From JAFEDN01 sp963832945 (GTDB lineage Bacteria > Pseudomonadota > Gammaproteobacteria > Coxiellales > Coxiellaceae), in contig CAWHVV010000002.1 of NCBI GenBank assembly GCA_963832945.1, positions 1 through 64,000 on the forward strand: a stretch of DNA of 64,000 bases, given 5' to 3'. Positions 48,190 to 57,007 of the stretch are shown in pieces (the stretch's first letter is position 1; each line of letters opens with the position of its first letter). Both the position numbers and the translations under genes were made by a program. Under the pieces are notes generated by a model. That model was not told the DNA's origin. It saw only the letters and a program-made list of their open reading frames with translations, and did not search any database.

Positions 48190-51100
48190 ATGGCAGATCT
48201 TACAAACAATTTCCTTGAAAATTTAAGAAACATACTCGAAAATTTGGGCGGTAGTGTCGAGGGCAGTTTTTATATAAATTTGGTTAATGAGCTTAATAAT
48301 AAGGACATAGACACAAAATATAAAACATTGATCAAATATATAAATCAAATTTTGGATTGGCAGACTAAGCCTGTCCAAGATGATAATCGGAAAAATTTGA
48401 GCGCGGTGAGTTCTTTACTGTCATTGCTGAATGAGAAACCTGTTGAATTTGATCTCTATTTATCTTCGAAATTTACGGCTCCTAAATGCATAGGATTAAA
48501 TAGAAATGCCATTATTTTAGATAATGATAGTAATGTTTATTTTATGATTGATAATAAAATAGTGTTAGAAAATAAAAAGGAAGGTGCATCAGCTCAACCC
48601 CAAAAGGCGCCTGTCAACCGGCAAAAATTAGCTCCGGCTGTCTCTGACAGTCCGCAACTTTGTACAGGTAAAGAAAATGAAAAGAAGCTGATTATCGAGG
48701 AAGCTCTTTTGAAAGGTAAAAAGGCAAATACCAGGATATCACAAAAAGTTCAATTCCAGTCTGTTGATCATTATGCACCAGACCAGGCCGATCTGATAAT
48801 AAGCTGGATAAAGGAAGGAAACGAATCGGGTGATGATCGATTGCTGGTGAGTTTATTCAGAAAATATAATGAGGAAGAAAAATCAGGTCCCTTTGAATTG
48901 AAAAAGTCACTGGCAGAATTTTTAAAAGCCACTCAGGGAGTCCAGGTGTTTGCAGTTATGCTTTTGCACTCCGCACGTCAAGGGGGAATCAGTATAAGTT
49001 ATAACAGCCCGTTATATCGTGAAATCGTTGAGGGCTGCATGGGCGCCTCACTTCCCAAAAAACGCCATTTATTAAAAAGTAAAATCGCGGATCAGATTCG
49101 TGAACTCATGAAAATTCGCCTTCAACATGAAGATAATTTTTATTCTTTTCGTCAGACACTCTGCGGAGTGCGCGAAGCTAAATACGATAAGTCGCCGGAA
49201 GAATCTCTTGAAAGAGAATTGATAAAATCTCTTATCGATGAAGGCGGCGTCCATTATCGGGTTCACTTAGTGAGAGATCAAATCGCAGAAATGATCATTC
49301 CTGTTATGGAGATTTACGAGAAGCTGAATAATCAATCCGTGGCGAGGCGTCAGTTGCAGAAAGATTTAGATTTAATCTATAAAACCACCGGAAAAGGAGC
49401 AATAGAGCAAATACAATTACAATTACATCATTCAGTTCAGCATTCAAAAGAGATAAAATTAGATTCGTCGAGAGGTTTGATTTTGGATTCAAAAACAGTC
49501 CAGGAAGAACCGAAGCTGTTTACTCTTTTCATCAATACTTTTTTCAGCAAGGTTCAGGAAGATTTAACTGACAAGCTTCGAGGCGGCAGTAAAGGTTCCA
49601 GAGTCGCGCTACCGTCGAATTTAGAGCTGAAAGCACCCGCTGAGATGAAGAGCATGGTGGACGTTATCGCAAAGATTCCTGAGCAGCCTGTTTCGGCGCT
49701 TGCGAATGCACTTTTTAAAGACCTGATTTTAACATTATCAGGCCCTCCGCCCAAACCGGTTATAATAGAAGATGAAAAAATTATTTCGCCCACCATTGAG
49801 ATAGTGATTACCGAACAGAGTCTTCCGGAGTCTTTGCCATCCGGCAGTCCTGAAACTCAGGCGTCATTAAATATTTCTGAAGTCAGTCCTCCCATAACAA
49901 TTTCTCTGCCGGTGGAGGAGGAGAAAGCAGCCCAAACTATCTCTACCGAAACTCTGGTGACGCAGAACTCAACACCTGTTGCAGTATCTGTTGCGGATAA
50001 CACGGAAATCAATCAGGTCGAACTGATCTTAAGTCATTTAGCTGATATATCACGTGCTGAAACGGACATTCCTTTACCCTTTATTAATTTAATAAAAGGC
50101 AATCTACTTCAGGAGTTTATGGAAGTTTTTTTCTCGGATGTTTTAAATCAGGAAATTATCATCAATGTGGATGGAACCGGTAGCATGAATGTCAATGTGA
50201 AACGCAAAGAATGGAGCTACGGCCTGAAAAAATATTTAGAGGAAGAAGTGAAGGAGTTATCCACTGAGCAGAAAGCCATGCACACGATTGTTTCTTCGTA
50301 CGTGCAGATTGAAAATCCAAATAATAAATATGCTCAGGAAGTATTTTGTAAGCTGCCTGCACAGTCTCTGCGGGCTGCGGTGATTTCAGCTGCGCCAATA
50401 CTTGAAGTTAAAAAAACAAAAACTCAGGATGCTGCTAAACGAATTCCGAAAATCAAAGGTTTAAAAGCATTTACTAAAAAAACTGCCACGATTTTACAAG
50501 CAAAATTCTGTATTTTTGAGGATAAGGGTACCGGCCAATTCGACCAGCCGGCGATGCATCCTTCCAATGCGCATGAATATACTCAAGCAATTTTTCTGGT
50601 CCACAAAAAAATAGCTGGCAGTGATCAATACTTCCCTTTAATTCCGGGCGCATGGCTGAAAACACTTCAGAATGGAACAGCGGTATTAAATGTTTTTCAG
50701 AAAAAGACAAAGACAAAGATAATGTCTAGAGTTATTAAATTGGACGATGAAAAAGTAATTACCAAGGGTCAACCACAGGATGAACTGAAGGATGAAGCGC
50801 TCTCGCCCGTTACGGAAGATTCGAAAAATGTCCCGGAGAATCTACCCGTCACTGATTCTGTACTGGAAGAAAAGCTGTCCCCGAAAATCAAGCGTTCCGA
50901 AGCGCCCATTCCGGTCCCGGGCGAGTTATTGACTCTGTCTTTCAAAACCGAAGATATTCAATTTGGTAGACAGGAAGAAAGATTGATACAAACTATAACA
51001 AATGACATAAAAGGATTAGCGGGCACAGGGGAAACATACCTTTCAGAGCACCGGTCAGCGTACCTGGAAGAGCCTGAAGAAATAAAGAAAAGATCTATAT

Positions 51101-52380
51101 TACCCCTCAAAGAAAAATCCATTAAAGTTTTTTTAAACATCTGGTCACACTTTGAGATGGATCTCCCAATGTTTGAGAAGAGTGATGTTATCGTACGCGA
51201 TTATTTCAGGGAGACTTTGTTGAAAGATGATGAGAAATCTGTGGGTTTGACGTCTTCCACAAAATCTCAGACTTTAAAATTCCTGCTGGAATTGCCTTTC
51301 CATAAGCTGCTGGATCCTACCATCAAGCAGCCGAATTCTACCGACAAGGAGCCGGATTCTATCGTTTTAATGAAAGGAAAATTTTTTCGGCTGGACAACG
51401 ATTATTTTAGAAAGTCTGATCTGACCGGTCAAACCGATGAATTATTTTGGAGAGCCAGCTTTATCGCGCTGCCGGCTCAACTTTCATGTAAATTTAGTGA
51501 TTATTTACAATTGAAAGATGAAGTTGAAAAAAATCCCAAACTGGTCAAAGACACACTGCAACAGGAATTAAGCAATTATTTAAAGATAACTATTGTTTAT
51601 TATAAGGAAACTGTGCCGACAGTCAGCCGAAACCATCAGGAAAATGCCGTCATTTATATATTCGAGGATAAAACAGGTTGTTATCCTTTGATTTCAGTGT
51701 CCAGTTTGTTCGATGAGCCTCAACAGATTTTGGAGTTGATGCGCACAATGGCTCCATTAAGAAAAGTAGAATTGCCCGGCAGTCCAGAGACTGCCGGCGT
51801 TTCGGGATTAACCGGCCCGGCTTCGCCGTCACTATTTAAGAACTTGTTCACGGCGAGAAGTACCGGGAGTCCCTCCTACGACCATATTACTGAAAGCATA
51901 AAACAGGCGCCTTTAACAGGCAGTCCTGTGACTCTGGAAAATAGACTGTCGCAGGAGGTGTCAGGAACGACATCACAGGTGGCGTCACCGGCGGGCTTCC
52001 TTAGTGGCTTGGCGCAGCGGGCGCTTTCGTGGGGATCTCCAACGGCCAGCCTTAACGACGGTTCTAATCATGGCTCCAGTTCCAGCGCTAGCTCCAGTTC
52101 CGGCGTTGAATCTTCGTCACCGCCACTATCGACGGTGCTTTATAGTCATGTACAAAATTTATTTGGAAGTAATCAGGCTGCCACTCAGACTACCAACCCT
52201 AACGGTTCTGAACCAGGTTCTAGCTCCAGCTCCAGTTCTAGCTCCAGTTCCAGTTCTAGCTCTAGCTCTAGCTCTAGTTCTAGCTCCAGTTCTAGCTCTA
52301 GCTCTAGCTCTAGTTCCAGTTCCAGCACAAGCCCCAGCTCTGACATTTACGCCCAAGTGGATATGACTTTTACGTTTTAA
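48190..52380 (+). CDS. Large protein with repeated modules and C-terminal polyserine tail, ~1396 aa (unknown)
   Basis: The start is taken at ATG (MADLTNNFLENL) after AAGAAGGA, although the spacing is very short; a GTG at 48157 is possible. No signal peptide. Residues ~600-860 and ~960-1190 look like two copies of one globular module: both have a helical PLPFINLIKGN / DLPMFEKSDV segment, then a β-rich end (EYTQAIFLVHKK...YFPLIPGAWL versus AVIYIFEDKTGCYPLISVSSL). The C-terminus is low complexity with 36 consecutive serines (residues 1344-1379) before a short tail ending VDMTFTF. Family not recognised. Confidence 0.8.
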   Translation: MADLTNNFLENLRNILENLGGSVEGSFYINLVNELNNKDIDTKYKTLIKYINQILDWQTKPVQDDNRKNLSAVSSLLSLLNEKPVEFDLYLSSKFTAPKCIGLNRNAIILDNDSNVYFMIDNKIVLENKKEGASAQPQKAPVNRQKLAPAVSDSPQLCTGKENEKKLIIEEALLKGKKANTRISQKVQFQSVDHYAPDQADLIISWIKEGNESGDDRLLVSLFRKYNEEEKSGPFELKKSLAEFLKATQGVQVFAVMLLHSARQGGISISYNSPLYREIVEGCMGASLPKKRHLLKSKIADQIRELMKIRLQHEDNFYSFRQTLCGVREAKYDKSPEESLERELIKSLIDEGGVHYRVHLVRDQIAEMIIPVMEIYEKLNNQSVARRQLQKDLDLIYKTTGKGAIEQIQLQLHHSVQHSKEIKLDSSRGLILDSKTVQEEPKLFTLFINTFFSKVQEDLTDKLRGGSKGSRVALPSNLELKAPAEMKSMVDVIAKIPEQPVSALANALFKDLILTLSGPPPKPVIIEDEKIISPTIEIVITEQSLPESLPSGSPETQASLNISEVSPPITISLPVEEEKAAQTISTETLVTQNSTPVAVSVADNTEINQVELILSHLADISRAETDIPLPFINLIKGNLLQEFMEVFFSDVLNQEIIINVDGTGSMNVNVKRKEWSYGLKKYLEEEVKELSTEQKAMHTIVSSYVQIENPNNKYAQEVFCKLPAQSLRAAVISAAPILEVKKTKTQDAAKRIPKIKGLKAFTKKTATILQAKFCIFEDKGTGQFDQPAMHPSNAHEYTQAIFLVHKKIAGSDQYFPLIPGAWLKTLQNGTAVLNVFQKKTKTKIMSRVIKLDDEKVITKGQPQDELKDEALSPVTEDSKNVPENLPVTDSVLEEKLSPKIKRSEAPIPVPGELLTLSFKTEDIQFGRQEERLIQTITNDIKGLAGTGETYLSEHRSAYLEEPEEIKKRSILPLKEKSIKVFLNIWSHFEMDLPMFEKSDVIVRDYFRETLLKDDEKSVGLTSSTKSQTLKFLLELPFHKLLDPTIKQPNSTDKEPDSIVLMKGKFFRLDNDYFRKSDLTGQTDELFWRASFIALPAQLSCKFSDYLQLKDEVEKNPKLVKDTLQQELSNYLKITIVYYKETVPTVSRNHQENAVIYIFEDKTGCYPLISVSSLFDEPQQILELMRTMAPLRKVELPGSPETAGVSGLTGPASPSLFKNLFTARSTGSPSYDHITESIKQAPLTGSPVTLENRLSQEVSGTTSQVASPAGFLSGLAQRALSWGSPTASLNDGSNHGSSSSASSSSGVESSSPPLSTVLYSHVQNLFGSNQAATQTTNPNGSEPGSSSSSSSSSSSSSSSSSSSSSSSSSSSSSSSSSSSSTSPSSDIYAQVDMTFTF
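52219..52326 (+). repeat. Hexanucleotide (AGYTCY)n tract encoding 36 serines
   Basis: Almost strict alternation of AGC/AGT with TCC/TCT codons, so the DNA is a hexanucleotide simple repeat of 18 units. Replication slippage by whole units changes tail length without shifting the frame. A shorter serine-rich block of similar codon use is at 52070-52120. Confidence 0.9.
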
Positions 52381-52905
52381 TGCCTGCTGGAAATTGCCCA
52401 TAGGTTGTCGTAGACAGCAACGTCGCCCAGATCTTCGCCACTGGCGAGGGTTTGAGCGCCTTTGCCGGTTTTAACAAGCGCCGCGGGACAGCCGATGGCC
52501 TGTGCGGCGCGGAGGTCGCGGAGGCTGTCACCGATGAATAATCCTTCGCGGGTTAAATCCACGCTAAAATCTTTGGCAATCTGGATAAGCATACCGGGCA
52601 GAGGTTTGCGGCAGGGGCAATGATCTTCACTGCGATGCGGACAAAAATAGACGCCATCCAGATGAGCGCCCGACTTTAGCCGCTTCAATGTGCATTTTGA
52701 GGTGGATCTTAAGCAATTCCGCAAGGGAAAAATAGCCGCGCGCCACCCCGGACTGGTTACTGGCGACGACGACGCGATGACCTGCACGGTTCATTTGAGC
52801 AATGGCGGCTAAACTGCCGGGAATAGCGTGCCATTCGTCGGGGGACTTAATAAAATCCGGCGAATCTTCATTAATCACGCCATCCCGGTCTAAAATAATC
52901 AGCAT
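52377..52905 (-). pseudogene. gmhB: D-glycero-β-D-manno-heptose-1,7-bisphosphate 7-phosphatase, frameshifted
   Basis: HAD phosphatase of LPS heptose synthesis. LDRDGVINED (nucleophile D), VVASNQSGVARGYF, the zinc loop CPHRSEDHCPCRKPLPGM and FIGDSLRDLRAAQAIG are all present but split by a one-base insertion near 52690. Corrected length about 175 aa, close to family size. All motifs are intact, so the break is either recent or a read error. It overlaps the permease stop by one base and converges with the polyserine gene. Confidence 0.9.
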
Positions 52906-54092
52906 TATTTGAATACTTCAATCAAACCGTAAATGGCCAGGGCCGTGGCCAGCAAAATTTCCAGACCTAACAGACCGCGACCGCCCCACACGCGGTAACC
53001 GCCGGCTATTTTTTTCACGTAACGTCCGCTCCAGGCCATCAATCCGGGCAGAAGCATCAACAATACCACGCAAATCACTCCCGCATACGCTAACGCTTTT
53101 ACGAAAATTCCCGGCCAAAACACCACAATCAGGAAAGGCGGTGCAATCGCCGTCAGAGTGACCTGCCAGCGGTGAAGTGTTTTTTGTTTATTGATGCGTA
53201 AGCCGTCCGCCAGAAAATCCCACAAACACAAACCGACTCCCAAAAATGAAGTGACCACGCAAATCACTGTAAACAGGTGCGCAGTAGACGCTATGGTATG
53301 CGATCCTCCCGCACTGAGAGCGGAAGTTAAATCACTGACGGCGTGCGCAGAGCCGGACATTTGCGTCAACTGACCGCGGTCGATGGTGCCCTGCACCGCT
53401 AAATCCCACAATAAGTAGCAGATAAGCGGAATCGCACTACCCACACCTACGGCCAGGCGCAGGGCTTTGACATTGCTATTAAAATAAGTTCGCAGACTGG
53501 GAATAACCGTCGCATAACCAAACGACGTAATGACCACCATCACCGCTCCGGCTAACAGCCGTGTCTGACCTGCCTCTAATTTTGGCAGTTGGGCATGCGG
53601 GATTACCAAAAATACCAATAAAAGATAAGCGCCCATTTTCACCGTCATCAACAGCCGGTTAGTGCGGTCGACGGTGCGAATTCCGCAGTGGATAACGGCG
53701 CCGAAAATGACCACGAATATCAGACCATTCAGCCATTGGGGAATCGTTAAATGCGCACCTGCAAACAGGTGCATGACTAAATCCGAACCGCCGGCAATAT
53801 ACGCTGATAACAAGGCGTACAGCAGCATTAAGTAGATGATCCAGGTAATCAGCCGTCCGCCGTTGCCGAGGGTGGCTTTGGCCATCGACACCATGTTGGT
53901 ATGTTCAGGCAGCCATAAATTGACTTCCAGAATAAAAAACGCGCCGAAAGTCATGATCAGCCATGCAAAAAAAAATAAACCTATTGAATGAAAAAATCCG
54001 CCGCCGGCGGTCGCCATTGGCAATGCCAATAACCCACCGCCAATGGAGGTGCCGATGATTAATAAAATGCCGCCAGTGATTTTGCTGATCAT
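52905..54092 (-). CDS. Aromatic amino acid permease (TyrP/Mtr, HAAAP family)
   Basis: 395 aa, about 11 membrane helices. The family N-terminus GGILLIIGTSIGGGLLALPMA (GTSIGGGLLALP), the FGAFFILEVNLWL segment and SFGYATVIPSLRTYF are typical of proton-coupled tyrosine/tryptophan transporters. It lies between fmt (6-base gap) and gmhB (overlap). Substrate between Tyr and Trp cannot be decided from sequence alone. Confidence 0.92.
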   Translation of the reverse strand: MISKITGGILLIIGTSIGGGLLALPMATAGGGFFHSIGLFFFAWLIMTFGAFFILEVNLWLPEHTNMVSMAKATLGNGGRLITWIIYLMLLYALLSAYIAGGSDLVMHLFAGAHLTIPQWLNGLIFVVIFGAVIHCGIRTVDRTNRLLMTVKMGAYLLLVFLVIPHAQLPKLEAGQTRLLAGAVMVVITSFGYATVIPSLRTYFNSNVKALRLAVGVGSAIPLICYLLWDLAVQGTIDRGQLTQMSGSAHAVSDLTSALSAGGSHTIASTAHLFTVICVVTSFLGVGLCLWDFLADGLRINKQKTLHRWQVTLTAIAPPFLIVVFWPGIFVKALAYAGVICVVLLMLLPGLMAWSGRYVKKIAGGYRVWGGRGLLGLEILLATALAIYGLIEVFK

Positions 54093-54098
54093 ACTGAA

Positions 54099-55043
54099 CT
54101 ATTCCAAACGGGTAATGCCTGCGCGCCAATGTTGGGCTTGACCACGTATGAAGTCTGCCACAGATACAGGTTTTCCGCCAGGCCATTGCACTTGCAACAG
54201 CCGCAGGCAGCCCTCGCCGGTAGCGATATCGACCCCGGCCTTTTCGATGCCGGCCACCGTTCCCGGAGGCCATTGAGGGTTGTCGGGCCGTGCTTCTGCC
54301 TGCCAGATACGCAGAATTTTGCCTTCATGATGTGTAAAAGCGACTGGCCATGGATGATAAGCGCGCACCGACCTTTCTAATTCAGCCGCAGGCAGCCGCC
54401 AATCGATTTGGGCGTCATTTTTAGAAATTTTACGGGTATATGTGGCGAGTTGTTCATCCTGGGAAATGCCCCGAAGTGTGTTAGCGGCAAGCAATTCCAG
54501 ACTGGTCAATAGGGTCTGAGCGCCCTGTGCGGCGAGAACGTCATGCAATTGCCCGCTGGTTTCCTTACCGTTGAGCGGGTAAGGTGTTTGCAGCAAAATG
54601 GGTCCGGCGTCCATGCGCGGCGTTAGCTGAATAATACTCACGCCGGTAATTTCATCACCAGTGAGAATAGTGGATTGAATCGGTGTAGAACCTCGCCAGC
54701 GCGGCAATAGCGAGGGATGCACGTTGACCGCGCCGTAGCGCGGAATTTCCAGCACAGCCTTGGGCAGCAGTAACCCGTAAGCCACTACCACCATCAGATC
54801 AGCCTGTAAATCCCTTAATTTTTGCTGTTCGGGCATGTCACGCAAACTTTCGGGTTGATAAACCGGCAAATGATGGTTCAGCGCCAGTTGTTTAACCGGA
54901 CTGGCAGTCAAACGCTGTCCCCGTCCGGCGGGACGATCGGGCTGGGTATAAACCGCGATAACCTGATGACGTGAATTTAACAACGCCTCCAGCGAGGGCG
55001 CCGCAAACTCCGGCGTCCCGCAAAAAATAATTTTTAAAGCCAT
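54099..55043 (-). CDS. fmt: Methionyl-tRNA formyltransferase
   Basis: 314 aa from the standard start MALKIIFCGTPEF. It transfers formyl from 10-formyl-THF to Met-tRNAi. NVHPSLLPRWRGSTPIQ holds the catalytic Asn/His, and TPRMDAGPIL the Asp. The frame is open for 26 further codons upstream to an ATG at 55121. Those codons are the shortened palindromic repeat copy E, which would add an N-terminal peptide MILKITGVPADAQDINRK and LPLYSAG. Whether translation starts at 55121 or 55043 is unknown; the repeat terminus overlaps the inner ATG. Confidence 0.94.
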   Translation of the reverse strand: MALKIIFCGTPEFAAPSLEALLNSRHQVIAVYTQPDRPAGRGQRLTASPVKQLALNHHLPVYQPESLRDMPEQQKLRDLQADLMVVVAYGLLLPKAVLEIPRYGAVNVHPSLLPRWRGSTPIQSTILTGDEITGVSIIQLTPRMDAGPILLQTPYPLNGKETSGQLHDVLAAQGAQTLLTSLELLAANTLRGISQDEQLATYTRKISKNDAQIDWRLPAAELERSVRAYHPWPVAFTHHEGKILRIWQAEARPDNPQWPPGTVAGIEKAGVDIATGEGCLRLLQVQWPGGKPVSVADFIRGQAQHWRAGITRLE

Positions 55044-55105
55044 TCCCGCTGAGTACAGCGGCAATGGCTTTCTGTTTATATCCTGCGCATCGGCGGGAAC
55101 TCCTG
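55037..55105. repeat. Palindromic repeat copy E, shortened, at the 5' end of fmt
   Basis: 69 bp (23 codons) with both termini (AGCCATTCCCGCTG side and CGGCGGGAACTCCTG side) but with the central GC hairpin missing. Read with fmt it gives GVPADAQDINRKPLPLYSAGMA, the same frame and peptide as the ends of copy D. Its length is a multiple of three. Confidence 0.88.
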
Positions 55106-55165
55106 TAATTTTTAATATCATCGAGTGATTGTAAATAAAAACCCGGAATCTTGAAACCTAAATTA

Positions 55166-55380
55166 CAGCAATTCCCGCTGGGTACAGCGGCAATTGCTTC
55201 CTATTTATATCCTGCGCTCGGCAGAGCCGATGCTCGGAATGAAGGGGGAGCGCTGCGCGCGCTCCCCCTTGCGAACCCCCATCGCGCAGAGAATTTTCTA
55301 CGAAAATTATTTTTCTTTATGAAAAATTAATCATATATTTCATGTGCTTAAATTTATTTTATTCCCAGCGGGAATTGCTG
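55166..55380. repeat. Palindromic repeat copy F, complete with terminal inverted repeats
   Basis: 215 bp. Perfect 17-bp terminal inverted repeats CAGCAATTCCCGCTGGG (55166-55182) and its complement (55364-55380). CCTAAATT lies at 55157-55164 and again at 55382-55389, a possible 8-bp target duplication one base outside each end. The core is as in copy B. No coding capacity for a transposase. Confidence 0.9.
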
Positions 55381-55381
55381 C

Positions 55382-55559
55382 CCTAAATTCATCAGTTGCC
55401 ACCTACTGCGAAGACCTATTGCACTGAATCTTGAGGATTTTTTGTGAATTTTTTCCTTCACCGTACGGATGAGTACGGCTTCAGGAAAAAATCCACAAAA
55501 AATCCTCAATCTTCAGCGCACTAGGTCTTCTCGCTACGGTGGCAACTGCTGAATTTAGG
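55382..55559. repeat. 178-bp near-perfect hairpin
   Basis: The sequence from CCTAAATTCATCAGTTGCC to GGCAACTGCTGAATTTAGG folds back on itself over about 85 bp per arm with few mismatches. It includes GAAGACCTATTGC/GCACTAGGTCTTC and GAGGATTTTTTGTG, and the tip is CCGTAC-GGATGA-GTACGG. It abuts copy F and lies before the DUF4143 ATPase. It differs in sequence from the hairpin at 3309 but is of the same kind. Confidence 0.88.
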
Positions 55560-55639
55560 TTAAAGTTCCTTGATAAAAAGCAAAAATTTGGCTAAAATAT
55601 GGGGTGTAAATCGCCAAAAATTGGCAATAATTCTGGGGT

Positions 55640-56968
55640 ATTTTTATTAAAAGACAAATTATCAAAGAGTTAATTTCTTGGGCTGATGCGAACAATCACC
55701 TGCCTTTGCTGTTGCGTGGGGCTCGACAAGTGGGTAAAACTTTTGCCATTGAGCAATTAGCAAACAGCCGATTTTCCCATTTCATTAACATTAATTTTGA
55801 GCTGGAGCCTGAATATTGTCATTGCTTTGTGTCGCTTAAACCCGAAGACATTATTAATTCCATTCAAACGCTTTGCCGTCAAAAAATTATCCCGGGGACA
55901 ACTCTGTTATTTCTGGATGAAATTCAAAATTGTCCACGCGCTATCATGGCGCTGCGTTATTTCAAGGAGCAAATGCCCAATCTGCATATTATTGGGGCGG
56001 GGTCTTTGCTTGAATTTGCACTTAACGATGAAGATTTTAGTATGCCGGTCGGGCGCGTACAATTTATATATTTAAAACCGTTGTCGTTTCAGGAATTTTT
56101 ACAGGCGCAGGAATTTGATGACTTACTCGCAGCTACAAAAAATTGTACTCCGGCGAAACCATTATCTCTGATTTTTCATCAAAAATTATTGAAATTAACG
56201 CATGAATATTTAGTCACTGGCGGAATGCCCGCGGCAGTCCAGTCTTATTTAGAGACTCGTGATTTTTTACAAACTCAAAGAATGCAAACGGTGATCATGA
56301 GTACGTACCGCAATGATTTTGGTAAATATGCGAAATTAAGCCGGCATAAATATTTATTAAAAATTTTTAACCAGACTCCAGGATTGGCCGGTCAACAAAT
56401 CAAGTACAGTCGAATAGACCCGGAAATGCGTTCCCGGGATCTTAAACAGGCGATAGAAAATTTAACCCAGGCAGGGATTATTCAGCCTGTTTTCGCCACA
56501 TCTGCCAGCGGACTGCCGCTTTCGGCATTAGTCAATGAGAAGAAATTTAAATTATTATTCCTGGATGTGGGATTACTTAATCGTAATGCCGGTGTTGGGG
56601 TCAACGAATTACTGAACAAAGATATTTTATTAATTAACCAGGGTGCAATCGCCGAGCAACTGGTTGGCCAGGAATTGACAGCATATCAGGATTGCTATGA
56701 TGAGGCTAAATTACATTACTGGTGTCGTGATGTTAAAGGAAGCCTTGCAGAAGTGGATTACATCATCAATATTAATTCGCAGATTGTTCCTATTGAAGTT
56801 AAATCAGGTAAAAGCGGCCGTTTGAAATCCTTGCAGCTCATGATGAAAGAAAAAAATTTGCCTCTCGGTATCCGTATTTCCCAACACGCTTTACAGTTCC
56901 ATGACAAGTTATTATCCATTCCATTTTACCTCATCGGCGAACTTAAACGGCTCGTAGCCCTGATTTAG
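55640..56968 (+). CDS. AAA_14/DUF4143 family ATPase
   Basis: About 442 aa if started at the family-typical position. Walker A LLLRGARQVGKT, Walker B LLFLDEIQNCP, IIGAGSLLEFAL sensor, YLVTGGMPAAVQ and a C-terminal DUF4143 domain ending in EVDYIININ...PIEVKSGKSGR, a PD-(D/E)XK-like core. Homology extends upstream to a codon that is ATT at 55640 (reading IFIKRQIIKELISWA); no ATG, GTG or TTG lies between the upstream stop and the TTG at 55706. The gene thus uses a rare ATT start or has lost its start codon. Function of the family unknown. Confidence 0.85.
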   Translation: MFIKRQIIKELISWADANNHLPLLLRGARQVGKTFAIEQLANSRFSHFININFELEPEYCHCFVSLKPEDIINSIQTLCRQKIIPGTTLLFLDEIQNCPRAIMALRYFKEQMPNLHIIGAGSLLEFALNDEDFSMPVGRVQFIYLKPLSFQEFLQAQEFDDLLAATKNCTPAKPLSLIFHQKLLKLTHEYLVTGGMPAAVQSYLETRDFLQTQRMQTVIMSTYRNDFGKYAKLSRHKYLLKIFNQTPGLAGQQIKYSRIDPEMRSRDLKQAIENLTQAGIIQPVFATSASGLPLSALVNEKKFKLLFLDVGLLNRNAGVGVNELLNKDILLINQGAIAEQLVGQELTAYQDCYDEAKLHYWCRDVKGSLAEVDYIININSQIVPIEVKSGKSGRLKSLQLMMKEKNLPLGIRISQHALQFHDKLLSIPFYLIGELKRLVALI

Positions 56969-57007
56969 TCCTTTTATTACGTGATTGCATAGAGTGTCAA
57001 TTTTCAG

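Noticed and set aside
52070..52330. Tandem short repeats suggesting a CRISPR-like or tandem array
   Set aside because: It is an in-frame serine codon repeat with no spacers; no cas genes are in the window.
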